In this document: one piece after another, positions 31,925-41,431 of the stretch
Layout of the letters: each line of letters opens with the position of its first letter
Numbering within the stretch: position 1 is the first letter of the stretch
Assembly (NCBI GenBank): GCA_965240325.2
Contig: OZ251225.1
Location: 2,356,001 to 2,420,000, forward strand
Source of the DNA: Rebecca billardiae RCC1528
Taxonomy: Eukaryota; Haptophyta
DNA: 64,000 nucleotides
Reading direction: 5' to 3'
Program-made: the position numbers and the translations under genes
The notes under the pieces: model-generated
The model's input: only the letters and a program-made list of their open reading frames with translations
What the model was told of the DNA's origin: nothing
The model's database searches: none

Positions 31925-32880
31925 TACTACTAGCACTAGCAGTAGCTAGTACAGTGAAATTTAAACGGATGATGCTGTAGTAGTATCATATCCATAGGCC
32001 AATTTCTGGATTCGTCAGTGAGTAGTTAAGTGAGGGACTCCAGCGAGGACGGCATCCGATATTACACGAAGTTTCTAGGCAGTGCAGATGAGTTCGGGCC
32101 GAGCCACTCACGTCTCACGACGACGTCACGTGCACATGACTCACTCATGTCCATGACATTGACGACTTAATTCACGTCGTTCCATGACGATCCATCGTCG
32201 TCATCGTGACATCGTCGTCTGTCCAGCTAGTTAGTATTCATCATCTGAGTTCATGATTAAGCCGCAGTGACTCAGCGAGTGACCAAGTGCGCAGCAGTAA
32301 GTATAAAAGTTACAGGCCGAGCACTTAGTACTTACGCAGCTACAGTCTGAGTCGTACAGACACTAGTAGACAGTACGGCTCAACTCATTACTGCCACCGG
32401 CCCGTAAACGCCAACGTGCAGGAGCCTGATGCGGCGTCGGCGCACCGCGCGCGGATATTCGCGGGATATTAGTATTTAGTGCCGTACTCACTCGCTGCGT
32501 ACTGCGCGGCATCCTGATGCGGTTCGACGCCGCGACCGGCCCGCCGCTGACGACCGGCCGGACCGACTCGCGTCCGTGGGCACTCTGATCTAGAGTAACC
32601 TCAGAGACTCGATACACATATATACATATTTCTAGTCGGTCACTCAACGAACTCGTTCGGCCTCGGGCGCGGACTGGCCCCTGGCAGGAGTCAGGCCCCG
32701 CGCCACGCCCACTGCTGGCCTCGACGCTGCCAACAAATCCAGCGTCAAGGTCGTCCACCCACTGGGTTGTGACTCGCCGTAGGCCCTCTTGCATGTGCGG
32801 AGCTGATAGCGCCAGGCGCGAGCTGTCGACCATCCATCTACAAGTAAGCACATCACATTTTCCCAGCGCCTAGCCATTCG

Positions 32881-33183
32881 TCAGGGCGCGCCTGAAGTGT
32901 TCGTCTCGATGAGCTGTATTCTCGGGGTCGTATTGACAGATGGCTGCGCGTTGCTCCGCGAATCACCGACACTGAACAGGTTGGAGAGGACGAAGACGAT
33001 CCCGAGGAGAATGGCGACCCCTGTGCACCGGGAGGGATTCATGCGTGGCTTGTGAGGCGCACAGAATGCACACGAGGGTCGGCGCGCGGCGGCGCCGCGC
33101 GTACCAACAACTCGCTTGATCGCGCGATTCTTCGGCGGCGGGCGCTTGAAAGGGTTGTGCTCTGCATACCATCGAGAATCCAT
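32881..33183 (-). CDS. Possible small membrane-anchored protein
   Basis: An open frame of 100 aa from ATG 33183; an alternative ATG at 33042 gives a signal-anchor form. The segment after the second Met, SRCTGVAILLGIVFVLSNLF, is a good transmembrane helix and is followed by about 30 polar residues with two potential N-glycosylation sites (NTT, NTS). It is divergent from VPS26 with under 200 bp between starts. It could be a small type II or secreted protein, the first exon of a larger gene, or chance. No family recognised. Confidence 0.3.
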   Translation of the reverse strand: MDSRWYAEHNPFKRPPPKNRAIKRVVGTRGAAARRPSCAFCAPHKPRMNPSRCTGVAILLGIVFVLSNLFSVGDSRSNAQPSVNTTPRIQLIETNTSGAP

Positions 33184-33331
33184 CCAGCCGCCGCCGCAGT
33201 GGTCACCGCGACGAGGAAATCACGATGGCCGCACGCCCAGCGGCCGCGAGGAGGTTGGCTCAAGCAAGCTGACCGGCAAAGGAACCGGACGACAGACCCG
33301 GAATTCGTGGTGGCCGCCATCCTGCGCAGCG

Positions 33332-34440
33332 ATGGTACCGCGCGCGATGCGTCGGCCGCCGCGCGTCGGCCTTGCGCTCACAACTACGCTCGTCGTCCGT
33401 CCCACCCCCACGCAGGCTGCTCTCTTCGGCTTTGGCAGCCAGCCAACCATCAACATTGTCTTCGCTGACGCGGAGACCAGGAAGCGCATCCCAGTCGCAT
33501 ACAACGGCACCACGACCGAGCAGCTGCTCTTCCACGCGCATGACGACATCCGTGGCACCGTTTTCATCGAGCCGCCCAAGGGGAGGCAGCGGTTCGAGCA
33601 CATGGGTATCAAGGTTGAGTTGATAGGGCGCATCGGTGCGCGCACGTCCCCGCGCCTGCGCGCGCGAGCCAGCCATGCACTTCCGCGCTCAGCGTCGCGC
33701 GCGCGGCTGCTGAGCTCTGAGACCTGTGGCGCGCTGCACGTCGCCGGTGGCCGCTCCGCCGCGCAGAGCTTTCGAACGATCGCGGCGGGCGTTCGGAGTT
33801 CACATCGCTCGTGCGCGAGCTCGATCCGCCAGGGGAGCTCAGCGGCTCGCGGCAGTACACGTTTGAGTTCTGCAATGTCGAGAAGCAGTATGAGTCGTAT
33901 GACGGGATCAACGTGCGCTTGCGCTACTTCCTGAAGGTGACGATTGCGCGGCAGTACAACACGAATGTCACGCACGAGCAGGACTTCCGCGTGTACGTGC
34001 TGCAGTACGAGCCCGAGATCAACTCCTCGATCAAGATGGAGGTCGGCATTGAGGACTGCCTGCACATCGAGTTTGAGTACAACCGCGGCAAGTACCACTT
34101 GCGAGATGTGATCCTGGGTAAGATCTACTTCCTCCTCGTGCGGATCAAGATCAAGCACATGGAGCTCGCGATCATCAAGCGCGAGTCTTCGGGCATCGGC
34201 CCGAACACGTACAACGAGAGCGAGACAGTCACAAAGTTCGAGATCATGGACGGCGCGCCGGTGCGCAACGAGTCGGTGCCCATCCGTCTCTTCCTGAGTG
34301 GCTTCGACCAGCTCACGCCGACCATGCGGAACGTGAACAACAAGTTCTCCGTCAAGTACTACCTCAACCTCGTCCTGATCGACGAGGAGGACAGAAGATA
34401 CTTCAAGCAGCAGGAGGTCAGCCTGTGGCGAAAGGCGTGA
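33332..34440 (+). CDS. VPS26: Retromer subunit VPS26
   Basis: Three exons: 33332-33334 (the ATG alone), 33416-33635 and 33767-34440, giving 298 aa. The joins yield M-AALFGFGSQPTINIVFAD, as expected for VPS26 (FGFG..., DAETRK). The second join restores IELSNDRGGRSEFTSLVREL. The arrestin-like fold signatures are all present: LVRELDPPGEL, YTFEFCNVEKQYESYDGINV, RLRYFLKVTI, EQDFRVY, GKIYFLLVRIKIKHMEL, PIRLFLSGFD and NNKFSVKYYLNLVLIDEEDRRYFKQQE. Known role: with VPS35 and VPS29 it recycles cargo from endosomes to the Golgi or plasma membrane. The first intron is uncertain because the frame is also open through it (a longer start MVPRAMRRPP), but the ATG-only exon fits the family better. Confidence 0.93.
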
Positions 34441-35300
34441 GCATGCATAATGTAGCCGACCCGTGCCAGATGCCGATTGGTGCTGCTGCTACGCCTACCG
34501 TTACTACGACGTGATGAGACCTTTGGGCCGGCAGCCTACAGGGCCTGGGAGTGGCTGCACTCCGGGACGGTCTCAGAACCTGCTGTCCAGCAGGGGCTTA
34601 ATTCCCCGCACACGGGCGCACTGGTCACAGACTAGCCTTAGCGGTACTAGACTATTTAAAAGTATTAGCCTTAGTTTTAAACTTAGTACTGGCATACTGT
34701 ACTCATCCGAGTACAGACTGAGACAGTCAAGTGACTAGTGAGTCAGGCCGGACGGCTCCTTTGAATAATGCAGCTCAGAGTAGCAGAGTCGCGTATATGA
34801 TTTTGATATTGAGCTTGCTATATGATCCGCCTGGTTCGAGTTAGTTATTACGACTATAGTGAACAGTCTGACATGCACCGTTATTGACAGTCTCGACGAA
34901 CACGCAGACAGGTTGACGAATATTGATCAACACGGTCGTCACCGAGCACGCGCGTGCGCCAGTGTCAGTGAGACGACCGTCGTCGTCAGCGACCGCGGCG
35001 TCGGACGGCGAGGAGACGAGGCCCCATGTCCATGCCGTGGGGCCATGGGCTCACTGATGGCACGGCCCCGTGGCCGTGGACGGCGGTAGTGTCGGTACCC
35101 GCAGACGTGTAGTCCGTAGTGTCACTTGGCACTCCGTGAGGCTATAGCAGTATTGAGTAGATGTAGAAGTCATTAGTCATTGTTCGGACGAGTTGCGCTG
35201 ATTCCGGTACGTGCGCACGGGCAGGCCAGTCCCACAGGTGAGAAGCCTCTGGCTCTCATTGCACAGGCACTCCAGCGACGCCTCCCAGCCTGCACGATAT
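34441..35300. other. Intergenic, nothing recognised
   Basis: AT-rich spacer with scattered stops in all frames. No repeat family found here was placed. Confidence 0.5.
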
Positions 35301-36224
35301 TCACCAGTGCATACACGTGGCATCGCCGAGCTCACCGCACGATGGCGCAGATCGACTATCTCTGCTCGCGGAGCGGGGGCACGCGGTCGCGGTCGCGATG
35401 AATGAAGGGGTCTGTGAATGGCAGAGGGCCGCCGTGCGAGGCGCACGTGGCACAGACTGGTGGGCGGCCTGCCCGGCGCTAGCGCGATCCGCTTCGCTGC
35501 CCGAGAACGCACCGATCATATCCGCGCCCCACAAGCCCACCGACTGCACCGTCTCACATCCACGCTGAGCAGCGTGACGCAGCAACTGGACCTGCACGCG
35601 CCAGGTGTGGGCCAGGTCCTCCACGCAGGTCCGGCCCGTGTTGAGCCAGATGCCCGTGCCGGTGAGAGCATAGTGCCATGCCCCGCTCGCGCCTAGCTCG
35701 CGCTCGTGGCGCATTCGAATGACCTCGATCCAGGTGCCGGGAGGGAAAGGCCCACGCTTGTGCGTGCGCACGAGCACGCCGTATGTGCCCATCCATGCCA
35801 GCCCGTCGGTCATGCGGTGGCCGACGAATGCTGCGCCGATCGGGGCAGGCGCGTCCAGCCGCTTGACGAATGGCACGACACGTTCGAGCGGCGCCGCGGG
35901 CGGCACGCCCGCGCAGCGTGTCTTCTCGGGGATCTTGCCCATCCACGGCCCTGTCCCCGCAATATCTCCAGCGCCCTCGCGGCATCGGTAGAACCAGCCA
36001 AACGTGGCGAGGTCGACAGGATATCGCACGCGGCCGAGATACACGTGCCTGAGGTACGCATTCCACACAAACGAGTCCCGTGCTGACCGCAGGACCGATG
36101 CATTCACGCACGACGCCGCCCAATCGGGCCCCGCGTGTGCGCAGAGCTCATACGAGAGGTTGTGGTCCATCGCGGCAACGCAAGCGAGCGATACCACGGT
36201 TGCAACAACAGTTCCCGGCCGCAT
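35301..36224 (-). CDS. Predicted secreted protein of unknown function
   Basis: ATG 36224 gives 307 aa; the frame is open further upstream to 36446. The start MRPGTVVATVVSLACVAAMD is a signal peptide or anchor. A Cys-, Trp- and Tyr-rich region follows, with SFVWNAYLRHVYLGRVRY, TFGWFYRCREG, HRMTDGLAWMGTYGVLVRT, PPGTWIEVIRMRHEREL and ALTGTGIWLNTGRTC. The paired cysteines and N-x-S/T sites suit an extracellular or ER-lumen domain. The last 60 residues look unlike the rest, so a missed intron near 35470-35520 is possible. I recognise no family. Confidence 0.55.
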   Translation of the reverse strand: MRPGTVVATVVSLACVAAMDHNLSYELCAHAGPDWAASCVNASVLRSARDSFVWNAYLRHVYLGRVRYPVDLATFGWFYRCREGAGDIAGTGPWMGKIPEKTRCAGVPPAAPLERVVPFVKRLDAPAPIGAAFVGHRMTDGLAWMGTYGVLVRTHKRGPFPPGTWIEVIRMRHERELGASGAWHYALTGTGIWLNTGRTCVEDLAHTWRVQVQLLRHAAQRGCETVQSVGLWGADMIGAFSGSEADRASAGQAAHQSVPRAPRTAALCHSQTPSFIATATACPRSASRDSRSAPSCGELGDATCMHW

Positions 36225-36439
36225 CCGCACGTACCCGCGAACGTGGCTTGGTAGGCCCGTCGCGGAGCGTACATGCGAGAGGACGGGCGCAGTAAGGATA
36301 GCCGCACGCCGTGCATGGATCGCATCGCCGTGCATGCATGCACGCATCTCGACAGCCTTCAATGGTTGGGCGCTATGTGTCCGCCATGCTGATTGCTGAG
36401 TACTGACGGTCGGTCGCAGGACTGTGCGCACTGTGCACG

Positions 36440-36522
36440 CACGCACACAGCTCAGGCAGGCGAGATTCGATTAGTTATTGCAGTTGACTAAGAATAGGAG
36501 ACGCACACAGCTTAGGCAGTTA
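36440..36522 (+). repeat. Dispersed repeat A, two copies (one partial)
   Basis: 36440-36467 is the right half (ACGCACACAGCTCAGGCAGG through GAGATT). 36481-36522 is a diverged fuller copy (CAGTTGACTAAGAATAGGAG...) that passes directly into repeat B at 36526. Confidence 0.85.
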
Positions 36523-36525
36523 AGC

Positions 36526-36735
36526 AGGTCCATGCGAGCCACGCAGCGCAGGTGGATCGCGCTCCAGCAGCTCAAGGTGACAAGGCCGCGCTCAAGCCAT
36601 TCGATCGCGGTGCCGCAGGCTATGCTCTGCCACCAACGCCGACTTCGTGTCGACGATCGGGCACTGCCGACGACAAATCAGGAGACCTGCGCCGTCCTAC
36701 TGTACCTGTGTCGTTAAATCAAAGTATAGAATGAC
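36526..36735 (+). repeat. Dispersed repeat B, 3' half
   Basis: CAGGTCCATGCGAGCCACGC through GTCGTTAAATCAAAG. Translates in one frame as MRATQRRWIALQQLKV and ends near a stop like the 28697-29121 copy. Confidence 0.8.
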
Positions 36736-36774
36736 GAGTTTACTAGCATAGAATATTATTATAATGAGCTCAAA

Positions 36775-36883
36775 GATGAGACGCACACACCGTCAGGCAG
36801 GCGAGAACTGCAGCAGTGGCTTAGCTACACTCCTACAGTTTACCAAAAAGTAAGAGACGCACACAGCTCAGGCAGGCGAGATT
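36775..36883 (+). repeat. Dispersed repeat A, two copies
   Basis: 36775-36808 is diverged (GAGACGCACACACCGTCAGG). 36836-36883 is close to the consensus (CAGTTTACCAAAAAGTAAGAG through GGCGAGATT). Confidence 0.85.
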
Positions 36884-37008
36884 AACGCCCGCCTAAACTG
36901 TCACCGCCCATGATCCATGAAGCCGTCGCCGATGGTAGCGCCGTAGTCGGAAGATTCATGCAGCCGTCCTCCTGCGAGGCGGCCTGGATGAGGGCAGTGA
37001 GTAGAGTT

Positions 37009-37090
37009 TAACGCGTGCTCACTTGCGGTTCAGGCCCAGGCGTGATAGTGACGCCATCGAACAACAGTGATCAACACTGCACAAAGACAC
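37009..37090 (-). repeat. Dispersed repeat D, copy 3 (inverted)
   Basis: The reverse complement reads TCTTTGTGCAGTGTTGATCA, a GATGGCGTC block and ATCACGCCTGGGCCTGAACC, matching the core of copies at 20068 and 31816. Confidence 0.75.
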
Positions 37091-37710
37091 AGTTCCAGGT
37101 AGGTAACGTGATGCACTCGGCTCATGATCAATCAGACATGAGACAATGATCAGGCGATGACAATCAGATGACATTCAGTCCCTCCCACAGCTGACAGTTA
37201 CAAGGTAAATCGTCGTAAATATGTGATGGTGCCATCAGTCGACAGTCTGAGTCGTGATTGTCAGACTCTGCCTAGACTCTCACTCCGCGGCCTGTTAAGT
37301 GTTAATGAGTGATGTGGCTGATCGGGCGCGGTCCGGGCGACGGGCGTAACTAACTTAGATATTATTGGCAGTATCTAGTAGTCATATGCAACAACGAGGA
37401 TATGCAATATATATATATATATATCACTATTGTCTATTCAAAGTTTAATTCAGATTCAGCAAATAGCAATAAACTTGTGCATGCACAAATTATGTCAAAT
37501 GACCGAAATGACACCGCGCCCGATCACACTCACACTCACAGCACAAGTGCAGGCTTCTTAACTTCAGCTTAATTCGATCCTCGGCTGCGGAATCTGGACT
37601 GCTATCGTCATCGGATTTGTTTGAGCGCTACGCGGCTGCCTGGCGGGCTGGGCTGGCCGAGCGCCGCCACCACGGCGCCGCGGCGGCGCCGCCCGTGGCG
37701 GCGGAGCGGA

Positions 37711-38250
37711 TCAGGCTGCCTTGCCCGGCGAGAGGGAAGCTCTTGACCGGAATGACCGCTGGGCTGTGCCAGCTGACACGCGGTACTTGTGCGACGTGGA
37801 TGTAGCGGACCTTCGGCCGGGAAGCTTGAACAGACGCTTGAGCCCATCGAGAGTTCGTGACGACTTTGTGGTCTGGCGCCGCTGTCGGCTACGTGATGAC
37901 GACGGCTTCTTGGCGAAGGCACCACGCGGGCGCGGCGAGGGTGTTGCCCGCCAAGCCTGTTGCACAGTCTTTGGTGGTGTGCGGGATGGAGCGGCATACG
38001 TCGCAAGCACGCTACGAGCTGCTGGTGAAAGAATATTTGCCTCGAACTGCTCAAGTATGTCGTGGTACTCGCTCTGCTTGCGCACAAATTCGTGATAGAT
38101 CGGCAGCGAGCGTGCTATGTCTTCGGTTTCCCAGACGTCAAGCGGACCATGTTGAGCATGGACGAGTCTCATCTCCGCCTCGAATGCGTCGAAGGCGCTT
38201 GTGGCGGCGTCATTCGCTCGGTCCACGTCAGCGGCGCTCGGAGCTTCCAT
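37711..38250 (-). CDS. Hypothetical protein, helical N-terminus and basic tail
   Basis: 179 aa from ATG 38250. The frame continues open to 38490 and there contains a hydrophobic stretch (LKLGLAVVLALVRQIVVGGG), so an upstream exon or longer start is possible. Residues 1-90 are acidic and helical (AATSAFDAFEAEMRLVHAQH, SEYHDILEQFEANIL). The rest is Ser/Arg/Lys-rich and ends SFRSRASLSPGKAA, suggesting a disordered nucleic-acid- or membrane-binding tail. No domain recognised. Confidence 0.38.
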   Translation of the reverse strand: MEAPSAADVDRANDAATSAFDAFEAEMRLVHAQHGPLDVWETEDIARSLPIYHEFVRKQSEYHDILEQFEANILSPAARSVLATYAAPSRTPPKTVQQAWRATPSPRPRGAFAKKPSSSRSRQRRQTTKSSRTLDGLKRLFKLPGRRSATSTSHKYRVSAGTAQRSFRSRASLSPGKAA

Positions 38251-39065
38251 GCGCGCTGTCGTCGTTTGCTCGGTCGTGTTGCGCGCGTCCGACGATCTCC
38301 GGCTGGCAGTTTCGCCGGATTCCGGCCGCCGATTACCCCCGCCATTTTCTTTGCGCAGGACCGGACCGTGCGTCGTGACCGGATCAGGATGGCGGCGCGC
38401 ACCGCCGCCGACGACGATTTGACGTACGAGTGCGAGGACGACAGCAAGCCCGAGCTTCAGGACACAGCTCTTGTGGGCTCGGTGCAACACGTGGTTCTAC
38501 TCGCGCCAACTCCTCCCGCGAGTACACCGCTGGCCGAGGGTGAAGCTTTGGAACGACAAGCCAGCTCTGCGCCGGGCAGAGCAGCCGCATCTCGGCAGCC
38601 GTGACTTGCCTGGGTGTGGCATTCGCGCATTCAAACCACAGGCATGGGCACGTGTGTGTACTAAATGTCTACTAGTCGTCGTCGGTGCCTTCGGCTTGGC
38701 ACACGCCGCATCTGATCAACACAGGCAGACAGCGGTGGGCGGCATTGAACCAGACTAACTCCGAAACCGCACAGGCTCGCGGCGCTAACTGAACTGCCGG
38801 ACACGGGACAGCAGGCGCGGCTGATCTCTGTCTAGAGGCTGCGACGAGCTCATGATCTCCGTAGCCATTGCCGGGCTCACTGTGACTGACTGACGACTAG
38901 CTGATTCTCACTCTCAGTAGCTACTTAACTAGGAGGTAGTTACCGGTACAATAGTCAATACTGATTATTACTATTTACTGAATACTGTGCGCGGATTATG
39001 GATTTAGTGCGCCATCGCGCACATCAGGGTTACCAGGGTACTCCGGGTCGGCGCCTGGGTGAGGG
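38251..39065. other. Spacer
   Basis: Part of it may belong to the 5' region of the preceding minus-strand ORF. No other gene is seen. AT content rises between 38880 and 39000. Confidence 0.4.
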
Positions 39066-40808
39066 TCACCCTTCAGAAGTTCCCAGCACGGTCCGTCTCC
39101 TCAGGTGTCGGTCGTGATCCCACATCAGTACGGCGATCTTGGTGACGAGGTAGCCGAGCATGAGGGCGGTGAGCACGCACGCGCACACAAAGTCGGCGGT
39201 GTCGCTCATCAGCAGCCGTGCCGTGATGAACTGCAGTACCATCATGGCCCACATCATCGCGAAAGCGACGTTGGTGAGCCGGTCGAGCTGCGTCATGTAC
39301 GCCGTGCGCGGCAGGCCCTCCTTCGCGATGAACAGGAACGCGACGGCCGTGAGTAGGAGCCCCGCGTTGTGCTGTGCGCGCGCGCTGAAGTCATCGAGAG
39401 GGATCTCCACGCTCGTGAAGGCCAGCGCGGAGATGAGGACGAGCGGCCACGCGACCGTGCGCAGGAAGTACCACGTCTTGCGCACGCACGGCACGCGCGC
39501 CTCGTAGAAGCTCGTGCCCGCCGTCTCGTCGATCCCCACCCTCGGCTCGATCGCGAGGAACGTGCACTCCATCGTCTCGACCGCCCCCTTGGTGCCGAGC
39601 GTGAACGGCGTGCCGTCCACAAACGGCAGCTGCCGGAAGTAGCGCCGCCGGTCGTCCGGGTGCGCGTCCCACATGCGCAGGCGGAAGGGGAGCATCTGGC
39701 AGTCGGCGGGGAAGTTGCGCAGGTCGAGCCCCACCTTGAACGTGCCGCGCAGCACCAGCTGCATCGTCACCACGTCCGGCGGGTCCGTCCTGTCCATGTA
39801 GGCGTACTGCTCCGTGCGCTCGACCTGCAGCTCATTCAGGGCGAAGCGCGGCGCGCGGATCGGCCCTCCGAGCTCGAGCGGCGTGCGCACGGCGTCCGGG
39901 TGGCGCGGCACCTCGCGCTCGAGCCCGGGGCGCCGCCACTTCAGCATCACGCGCACGTGCGCGAAGAACGCCCCCGAGGGGCTCGGCGGCTCGAGCGCGT
40001 AGAGGACCACGCCGACGCCCACGCAATCGGGGTCGGCGAGCGCAGCCGCTGAGCAGATGGGCGCGCGCAGCGCGCGCGACGCGGGGCTGAGCGCGGCCTT
40101 GAGCACGTCGAGCGAGTCGCGCACCGACCTGTTCGCGTAGATGAGCCGCGGCCGGCCGTCCGGTGCCTCGCGCCGCGCCTCGAGCGCAAAGCCCGCGCGC
40201 TCGTGAAAGCGCACAGACTTTGGGTTGGGCGGCTCGGCGACGATCACCGTAAAGACGGGCCGCGGCTTGGACGGGTGCGCGTGCAGCAGCCGTGCGTACA
40301 GCTCGGCGTAGAGCGACTGCGCGTGCCCGCGCCCTCCGGACCCGCGCGCCGTGCAGATCTGCTTCACGAGCACGAACTCGTGGCAGATGGTGTCGCGGAT
40401 GTGCGCGTTCAGTGCCTCCGTCTCGTCGTGGATGTGCTCGGACGAGTAGGCGAGCAAGAACGAGACGATGCGCCCGCGCTCCTTCAGCACGAGAAAGTGG
40501 TCGGCGCGCCCGACAAAGTCGGCGTATGCCTCCGCTGTGAAGCCTGACACCAGGAAGCCCGTCTGCGACAGGTCGGTGCCCGACTCGAGCTCGTCGAGCG
40601 CGAGCGAGTTTGCGAGCTCGCTCAGCGCCGACACGTCGGCGAGTATCGCCGACCGGACGAGCGGGACATCACGCGAGACATCCGCCTCGAGCCGTGGCTG
40701 CGACTCTGGCTTCCACCGCTCGTCGCCGGCGCGTGCGGACGGGCTGTTGCGCGAGAGCATCGGGCGCCCTCCTGCGCCTTGCGAGCCGATCAAGGAGCCG
40801 GTCGCCAT
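39066..40808 (-). CDS. GNAT acetyltransferase fused to a pentameric ligand-gated ion channel
   Basis: Intronless, 580 aa from ATG 40808 (the frame opens slightly earlier only at a GTG). Residues about 50-225 form a GNAT domain. They contain HFLVLKERGRIVSFLLAYSS, motif A HEFVLVKQICTARGSGGRGHA and motif B PNPKSVRFHERAGF. Residues about 260-470 form a beta-rich extracellular-type domain with GLDLRNFPADCQMLPFRLRM, matching the FPxDxQ loop of pLGICs. The flanking Cys pair is missing, as in bacterial GLIC/ELIC. Four transmembrane helices follow: M1 TVAWPLVLISALAFTSVEIP with the conserved Pro, M2 NAGLLLTAVAFLFI followed by KEGLPRTAYMTQLDRLTN, then M3 and M4. The M2 entrance SAR resembles the PAR of anion channels rather than GE(K/R) of cation channels. 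The frame is continuous across both halves with no intron signal needed. Acetyl-CoA-linked gating or substrate channelling would be speculation. Confidence 0.85.
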   Translation of the reverse strand: MATGSLIGSQGAGGRPMLSRNSPSARAGDERWKPESQPRLEADVSRDVPLVRSAILADVSALSELANSLALDELESGTDLSQTGFLVSGFTAEAYADFVGRADHFLVLKERGRIVSFLLAYSSEHIHDETEALNAHIRDTICHEFVLVKQICTARGSGGRGHAQSLYAELYARLLHAHPSKPRPVFTVIVAEPPNPKSVRFHERAGFALEARREAPDGRPRLIYANRSVRDSLDVLKAALSPASRALRAPICSAAALADPDCVGVGVVLYALEPPSPSGAFFAHVRVMLKWRRPGLEREVPRHPDAVRTPLELGGPIRAPRFALNELQVERTEQYAYMDRTDPPDVVTMQLVLRGTFKVGLDLRNFPADCQMLPFRLRMWDAHPDDRRRYFRQLPFVDGTPFTLGTKGAVETMECTFLAIEPRVGIDETAGTSFYEARVPCVRKTWYFLRTVAWPLVLISALAFTSVEIPLDDFSARAQHNAGLLLTAVAFLFIAKEGLPRTAYMTQLDRLTNVAFAMMWAMMVLQFITARLLMSDTADFVCACVLTALMLGYLVTKIAVLMWDHDRHLRRRTVLGTSEG

Positions 40809-41431
40809 AAGCACCTGCCGCTTTTTGGCCCCTGTTGGAGCCTAAGTTTGGCGGCTTGGCGAGCGGCGGCGGGGGGCGGGCGCGCGCCACGAGCGGGTTG
40901 GAGGCGTCGCCGGGGTCGAGTAGCCCCGCCCCCCGCCCCGCGCTAGCCCCGCGCGCACTCCCCTCGCGCGTGAGCGTCGCCGGCGCGAGGGCGGTGTGCA
41001 CCTTGTGGCGAGCCGACCGAAGGGACGACCAGTCGCCATCTCCAAACAACTACCAGTTCAGACGCGTGCGCTTTTTTAATCCGGCCTTTTTTCTCGAGCG
41101 GGAGACTCGCGTCCGCGAACGGCTGCCGGGTTGCCAGCGCAGCGCAGCGGCACGACTGGTCGTCCCTTCGCTCGGCTCGCGGTTCCGCTGGGGAGAAAAG
41201 CAAAGCGGCAGGTGCTTACTTATGCTGGAGCCGGGCAGGCACTCCATGCTGATCGGATGCCACTGGAAGCTTCATCTTCCGCGTGGCCGCAGGCCGCCAT
41301 TGGAGGACGCATCGACTGATGCTGCGAGTGATGACGTGCGCGCGCATCGACGCGGCTCGGACGCGCGCGCGCGCGGCTGCGTGCGCGTCCTGACGATGTC
41401 GCCCCGGCCCTGCGTGCACCCCGCATGAACA
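40809..41431. other. Short spacer with inverted repeat
   Basis: A 28-bp inverted repeat with one mismatch lies at 41008-41035 and 41153-41180 (GAAGGGACGACCAGTCG and its complement), spaced by 117 bp. Open frames on both strands show no domain. It lies between two divergent genes and may hold both promoters. Confidence 0.6.

Larger units (their letters stand above)
30876..32880. other. Gene-free spacer with palindrome, TA tract and repeat D
   Basis: Contains a perfect palindrome (31035-31063), an (AT)n tract (31158-31211) and repeat D copy 2 (31816-31924). Open frames at 31233-31643 and 32363-32877 show no domain. No gene is called. Confidence 0.5.
36225..37710. other. Repeat-dense spacer
   Basis: Holds four full or partial copies of repeat A, one copy of repeat B (36526-36735) and an inverted copy of repeat D, plus a TA run at 37408-37423. 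No gene seen. Confidence 0.6.
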
